Part shown: one piece after another, positions 20,375-23,804 of the stretch
Position numbering within the stretch: the first letter of the stretch is position 1
How the letters are laid out: each line of letters begins with the position of its first letter
Origin: JAUSKF01 sp964355005
GTDB taxonomy: Bacteria; Patescibacteriota; Minisyncoccia; UBA6257; WO2-44-18
Assembly (NCBI GenBank): GCA_964355005.1
Contig: CAYHBX010000005.1
Coordinates: 1-23,804 of the forward strand
Direction: 5' to 3'
DNA length: 23,804 nt
Translations under genes and position numbers: made by a program
Notes under the pieces: generated by a model
What the model was told of the DNA's origin: nothing
The model's input: the letters and a program-made list of their open reading frames with translations, nothing else
Database searches by the model: none

Positions 20375-20375
20375 G

Positions 20376-20840
20376 TCAACGGGGGAGTGTCCAGGCGAAG
20401 ATTCTTTCGGCGACACCGCCGACTTCGGATATCTTCAGCTTGATAGACTTCGGTTTAGGGATAACGGGATTAAACGTAAGGATTCCCGCGCGATGATGCC
20501 CTCCCGGAGGGTCTCCTTCCCAGGCGATCGGTTCGTGCTCTTGCCCCGAATCATCCACTAAAACCGAAACCCTGCTTAAATCCTCGTTTATTTCTACCGA
20601 GTGAGTGTCCAGCGTTATTTCAAATTTCCATACGCCGGAAGCCGGCGCGTTTTGAGGCACGACGGAAATATTCACCGCTCCTTCGCTGTTTGTTTGCGGA
20701 GCAAGCCCGCTTTGAGGTGTTGGTGTTTTTTGGGAGACGGTGTTCGTGTCTAGACCTTCTCGCGGCCAAAAAATTCTGCCCGCGAAAAAAGCCGCGGCCA
20801 TGATCCCGATTATCGCGATAACGAATTTTAAGGACCTCAT
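20376..20840 (-). CDS. Exported protein with conserved His residues, unknown function
   Basis: The product is 154 aa. An N-terminal hydrophobic helix (about 5-20) acts as signal anchor, followed by a Pro/Thr/Gln-rich linker (to about 60) and a beta-rich domain. The domain has WKFEITLDTHSVEI (about 71-84), EPIAWEGDPPGGHHRAGILTF (about 103-123) and a basic strand near the end. His80, His102, His115 and His116 could form a metal site. I believe I have seen this GGHHR family annotated as hypothetical, but cannot name it. It overlaps the preceding gene by 4 bp (ATGA). Its TGA lies in one copy of the GTTGAC repeat of element F, which once overlapped the csoR -35. Confidence 0.75.
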   Translation of the reverse strand: MRSLKFVIAIIGIMAAAFFAGRIFWPREGLDTNTVSQKTPTPQSGLAPQTNSEGAVNISVVPQNAPASGVWKFEITLDTHSVEINEDLSRVSVLVDDSGQEHEPIAWEGDPPGGHHRAGILTFNPVIPKPKSIKLKISEVGGVAERIFAWTLPR

Positions 20841-21262
20841 TTTTGAGAGAGTTTAATTATACGATTTATGATGTAGCCGATGCCCAAGGCGTTCATGGCC
20901 AATCCTAACCAGAATATTTCCACTTGGTATTGGCCAATAAGCGCGATCACTCCGGAGGCGCCGATTATTGGCAGGATGTTCGCCAGATAATGGGCGCAGC
21001 AGGAGATCATCGCTATCGTTGAGGTTGTCCCGGACGTGGCGACGACCCCGGCGCTGATTTGTCGGCGTACGGCGTTTCTTAGGTAGCTATAGAGCCCAAT
21101 CTGTGTCCCGAATCCCGCCGCGAGACTAGTGATGAAATACCAAAAACCGGCAAATTGATTGACCGCGAACGGCCAGCCGGAGATCAAGCTGACCGCGACA
21201 AAATATATTACCAGCAACACGATCGCTCCGATCAATCCCTTAATTATTGATTTGTAGATCAT
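20837..21262 (-). CDS. Membrane protein with CCAH motif
   Basis: The product is 141 aa from the ATG at 21262, which directly follows the previous stop (TAG, one base, ATG). An upstream in-frame start at 21340 would overlap the previous gene by 75 bp and adds a Gln/Pro/Arg-rich stretch, so I reject it. Four hydrophobic segments lie at about 8-28, 38-60, 94-111 and 117-133. SCCAHYL (Cys88, Cys89, His91) precedes the third helix, a plausible soft-metal site at a membrane boundary. No named family is recognised. It is the fifth of six tightly packed minus-strand genes at this end of the window. Confidence 0.7.
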   Translation of the reverse strand: MIYKSIIKGLIGAIVLLVIYFVAVSLISGWPFAVNQFAGFWYFITSLAAGFGTQIGLYSYLRNAVRRQISAGVVATSGTTSTIAMISCCAHYLANILPIIGASGVIALIGQYQVEIFWLGLAMNALGIGYIINRIIKLSQK

Positions 21263-21263
21263 G

Positions 21264-22211
21264 CTAAATGCCACAACCGCCGCTGGGTTTTGGCGCGGCC
21301 GGAGCTGGAGTTGGGGCTGCAACAGCGCACCCTCCACCACTGCTTTTCGCTGGAGCGGGGATCTTGGAAACGATATTTCGGTAGCCCGATCCGCTAGAAT
21401 AGGTCAGCCCCAGAATTTCTTTCGGATCAGCGTTCGCCCAGTCAACGCCTTGCATCGCCAGGTATTTGGCGATGTTGACGTAAGTATCGGGGAACCAATA
21501 GGTGTTTACCTGTAGGGCGATCTTGTACATTTCCTTCTCGCCTATGTTTTGTGATGCCATCAATTGAAGTAGCCCCAGCATTGCCATTCCATGATTGCAA
21601 TCGGGGAAATAGGTGGAATTGTTGCAGCAGGGACGGTAAATATTTTTACTGACCTGTTCCACTAGTTTTTGTTGTTCCGGCGTTAGGACGATAAATGGAT
21701 GGCGTGAAAAATGGTCCATTGGGTCGCCTTGCGCTATCGTCCAGCCGCCTGTTGAGGCAAACCGCCCGGCGCTTACGTATTTCGGATCGCTCATCGGGCC
21801 TTTTTCCAAGATAGGATTTTTATTACCCAATCCCAATGCCCACAGGAGATTCAGTAAAACACCCGAATTCTCGTGCGAAATTTTTATGTTACCGTTGCCG
21901 GCGCTTTCCAGAAGCCGCCTTTCCGCCAGCGGCAAGCCGCCACGTTCGTCGTAAACAGCCAGAAATTGCTCCTTGTCTATCACGCCAGCTTTTACTAATT
22001 GAGTTCCCAGATCGCCCCAGCGAATTGGCAACTCTATTCCTTGGGAGAATGCCTCTTCCGCGGATGCTAATTCGTCCGGCGTTGTTGGTTGCGCGGAATT
22101 TAATCCGGTTTTGTAAATCCAGCTTCCGGAAAGGATCAGCGTGGAGATTAGAATGCTGGCGGGAAGTAGATAGTCTTTTTTTATTCCGCTTTCTTTAGGA
22201 TCTTCTTCCAT
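21264..22211 (-). CDS. Membrane-anchored Cys/His-rich protein, unknown function
   Basis: The product is 315 aa. One N-terminal membrane helix (about 14-33) is followed by a large, probably exported domain. This contains DHFSRHPFIVLTPEQ (about 166-180) and a dense metal- or thiol-type motif RPCCNNSTYFPDCNHGMAM (193-211: Cys195, Cys196, Cys205, His207). The C-terminus is low-complexity Pro/Ala/Gly with two isolated Cys (295 and 313), ending GGCGI. I have seen the CNNSTYFPDCNHG motif in uncharacterised proteins but know no function. The ATG follows the upstream TAA with no gap, so it is tightly coupled. Copper or heme binding is possible; this is inference. Confidence 0.75.
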   Translation of the reverse strand: MEEDPKESGIKKDYLLPASILISTLILSGSWIYKTGLNSAQPTTPDELASAEEAFSQGIELPIRWGDLGTQLVKAGVIDKEQFLAVYDERGGLPLAERRLLESAGNGNIKISHENSGVLLNLLWALGLGNKNPILEKGPMSDPKYVSAGRFASTGGWTIAQGDPMDHFSRHPFIVLTPEQQKLVEQVSKNIYRPCCNNSTYFPDCNHGMAMLGLLQLMASQNIGEKEMYKIALQVNTYWFPDTYVNIAKYLAMQGVDWANADPKEILGLTYSSGSGYRNIVSKIPAPAKSSGGGCAVAAPTPAPAAPKPSGGCGI

Positions 22212-22652
22212 TTAGCAGCACTTTTCCATTTTCTTTTCTAATTCCTCGACTTTTTTGTCGCCCGAGCCGTGGGTTCGTGACGCGGTAAATATCCAATAGA
22301 CCATTGTCATGAACGCTGCTGAAATTAATAGCGTCACCCACCAGCCGGAGAGCAAACTATAAACCGACAGAAATCCGGCGGGGATGAATAGAATTTTCCA
22401 GAGCAAAGGTGAACGATCGGACAAAAGCCGTTTTTCTCCTTGGTAGGCAAGGCCGGCCACCGTTCCGCCCATCAGCATCGCCGGGATCAGCAGGTTGATG
22501 GGGTCAATGAAGAAATTTACCAATAGCATCCAGATCCAGGTTCCGCTGACTCCGGCGCAGATGGGGCATATTTTTACCCCCAACACTTTATTGGCGGTCA
22601 GCGTGATGCCGGCAATCGTCAAGATAGAAATTATCGCGATAGTAATGGTCAT
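22212..22652 (-). CDS. Membrane protein with CPIC motif and Cys-Cys C-terminus
   Basis: The product is 146 aa. Five hydrophobic segments are predicted (about 3-20, 33-48, 50-68, 84-101 and 102-122). CPIC (29-32) lies at the end of the first segment and looks like a thiol-redox or metal site. The C-terminal tail is charged and ends in KCC (Cys145, Cys146). No family is recognised. Its start is 4 nt after the CcdA-like stop and its stop abuts the next ATG. Next to a CcdA-like protein, a role in passing electrons or metal across the membrane is plausible. Confidence 0.7.
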   Translation of the reverse strand: MTITIAIISILTIAGITLTANKVLGVKICPICAGVSGTWIWMLLVNFFIDPINLLIPAMLMGGTVAGLAYQGEKRLLSDRSPLLWKILFIPAGFLSVYSLLSGWWVTLLISAAFMTMVYWIFTASRTHGSGDKKVEELEKKMEKCC

Positions 22653-22656
22653 AGAT

Positions 22657-23505
22657 TTAGAGAAGTAGAATTAGTATTCCCAGCGCGACCATTATGATTC
22701 CGCCGCCATATCTCATTACACCCCGTTCTTTTTGTTGCCACGCCTGCGCTTTCTCCAGCAAACTTTTATTACTCGCGATCATCAGCATGATCACCAACGG
22801 TAAAATAAAGATCAGGTTGTATAAAACTAAATAGCCGGAACCAAGCAGGTACGTTGACTGGTCGTGCAATAATCCGAGGATCATCAGGTACGGTCCGCCG
22901 GTGCAGGGGAATTCGCAAAGCCCAACCAACGCTCCCAGAAGGAAGGCTGTCGGCAAAGACCCCTTTTCCATCAGGCGCGCCATCCAGTGATGGGCGGCGT
23001 GGGGGATGCGGAGTTTGATCGGGAAGGACGGGAATAACTCGTTGATGATGTTGATCGCGCCCAAAGCGATCAACAGATAGGCCCCGACTTTCGCCATAAA
23101 ATGCGGCGCGTTGAAGATGTGCAGGGTCTGCATTATTCCCAAACCGATCAGGATGTATACCAGGAAGATTCCGAGGATGTAGGCGCCGCCAATACGCAGT
23201 ATCTTGGATCGTAACTGCCCGATACTTAACAGAAAGGCGATCGTCAGAAGCAGTATCGAGAAAGCGCAGGGGTTGATGCTGTCTATCAGCGCCGACACGC
23301 CGACGAGAGGTAATAGCCACTTTCCACCGTTACTGAAACTCCAAAGCCACTGGGACGCGGCCGGCATATAGCGCGCCAACAAGGCCAATCCAACCACGAC
23401 GATTCCCAACGCGATAAAGAAAAAGAATTTCTTCAGTTCATTTTTCGGAGGCGGGGAATCTACATGGCAGGCCGGTATTTCATCCTTTTTATTTTGTTCT
23501 TCCAT
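22657..23505 (-). CDS. CcdA/DsbD-like transmembrane thiol-redox protein
   Basis: The product is 282 aa. A soluble N-terminus contains PACHVD (Cys13). It is followed by one membrane helix (about 27-44) and a six-helix core. The core carries the family Cys pair: INPCAFS (Cys80) and LCEFPCTGGPY (Cys197, Cys201). CcdA/DsbD-type proteins carry reducing equivalents across the membrane to exported thioredoxin-like proteins. The extra N-terminal helix and Cys are not part of the core. It sits 4 nt from both neighbours' ends, between the DUF1573 protein and the CPIC membrane protein, so it is probably the electron donor of this operon. Confidence 0.88.
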   Translation of the reverse strand: MEEQNKKDEIPACHVDSPPPKNELKKFFFFIALGIVVVGLALLARYMPAASQWLWSFSNGGKWLLPLVGVSALIDSINPCAFSILLLTIAFLLSIGQLRSKILRIGGAYILGIFLVYILIGLGIMQTLHIFNAPHFMAKVGAYLLIALGAINIINELFPSFPIKLRIPHAAHHWMARLMEKGSLPTAFLLGALVGLCEFPCTGGPYLMILGLLHDQSTYLLGSGYLVLYNLIFILPLVIMLMIASNKSLLEKAQAWQQKERGVMRYGGGIIMVALGILILLL

Positions 23506-23509
23506 GTAT

Positions 23510-23804
23510 TTAAGGAGTTACCGTTGCTTTGAAATTGATAATAACCGGTTCGCCGGCGGTATTTTCTACGGTGATTTGCCGCTCTATTATTCCTACTCCG
23601 GCCGGACCATGCGCATTCGGGTCAAAGGTGACTTTGACTTCCATCTCCTCGTTTGGCTGCATCATCATATCTATACTTCGCGATCCGCCATGCCCCGGCA
23701 TTCCGAAAGTCCCATAATCCTTTCCCATTTTCGTCACGCTCGCGGAGGTACACATGCAGGACGTGTAAACTTTGCCGATGGTTATCGGTTCGGCGCCGAC
23801 ATTT
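23510..23804 (-). CDS. DUF1573-like exported protein (5' end outside window)
   Basis: The reading frame is open to the window edge, so the N-terminus is missing. The visible 97 codons begin NVGAEPITIGKVYTSCMCT, matching the DUF1573 pattern N-x-G-x-EPL-x-I...SCxC. They continue with a GMPGHGG loop, a run of Met, VKVTFDPNAHGP, and a final strand ending VTP. DUF1573 is an immunoglobulin-like fold of exported proteins. The CMC pair and Met/His-rich loop could bind copper. It is followed after 4 nt by the CcdA-like gene and is presumably the first visible gene of that operon. An internal ATG at 23755 is not the true start. Confidence 0.8.
   Translation of the reverse strand, partial: NVGAEPITIGKVYTSCMCTSASVTKMGKDYGTFGMPGHGGSRSIDMMMQPNEEMEVKVTFDPNAHGPAGVGIIERQITVENTAGEPVIINFKATVTP

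Noticed and set aside
21263..21340. Earlier in-frame start for the CCAH membrane protein
   Set aside because: It would overlap the previous gene by about 75 bp and add a Gln/Pro/Arg-rich stretch before the membrane helix; the ATG at 21262 abuts the previous stop like the other genes of this operon.

Overview
The window looks like a chromosomal segment of a Candidate Phyla Radiation (Patescibacteria, probably Parcubacteria-like) bacterium. This is inferred from the gene set: a VirD4-like ATPase paired with a CPR-type membrane protein, a sigma-region-4 protein with HARE-like domains, a free-standing four-helix-bundle (S23-like) protein, a loop-variant EF-P, and many very short intergenic regions. 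UGA is used as a stop, so this is not one of the lineages that recodes UGA. No phylogenetic calculation was possible.

Layout. 1-2.9 kb: a small membrane protein, ligA, and two more tiny membrane proteins ending at a strong terminator. 2.9-5.9 kb: gatC, a four-helix-bundle gene, gatA, a membrane-anchored HEPN-like protein and a small unknown gene, then a bidirectional terminator and tRNA-Asp on the minus strand. 6.0-8.4 kb: murD (minus), a UDP-glucuronate decarboxylase-type epimerase (plus) and tRNA-Lys. 8.37-8.86 kb: 490 bp without a convincing gene, holding a structured island bounded by a repeat of the tRNA-Lys 3' end and a separate fold-back element. 8.9-11.8 kb: a site-2 protease (minus), secD and secF. 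11.8-16.1 kb: the sigma/HARE regulator, the CPR membrane protein and the VirD4-like ATPase. 16.2-17.3 kb: efp and a DoxX-like gene (minus). 17.4-23.8 kb: a long minus-strand metal/thiol region. It holds a CopB-type P-type ATPase, a DUF2892 protein, a YHS/TRASH mini-protein missed by length cut-offs, a CsoR/RcnR-type repressor with a palindromic operator, and five tightly packed Cys/His-rich membrane or exported proteins plus a DUF1573 protein cut by the window edge.

The most unusual signal is a set of four small fold-back elements (57-139 bp). Each starts with CCC, ends with GGG, has long terminal inverted repeats and is flanked by a 6-bp direct repeat. One sits in frame inside the epimerase gene and adds 21 residues. 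One has duplicated the start codon of the DoxX-like gene. One has split a hexamer that served both as the stop codon of an upstream gene and as most of the -35 box of the csoR promoter. One lies just upstream of ligA. No transposase is present in the window, so they look like non-autonomous mobile palindromes.

A second theme is promoter architecture: at least eight genes have a -10 hexamer 6-8 nt before the start codon, which predicts leaderless mRNAs. Only a few genes show a clear Shine-Dalgarno sequence.
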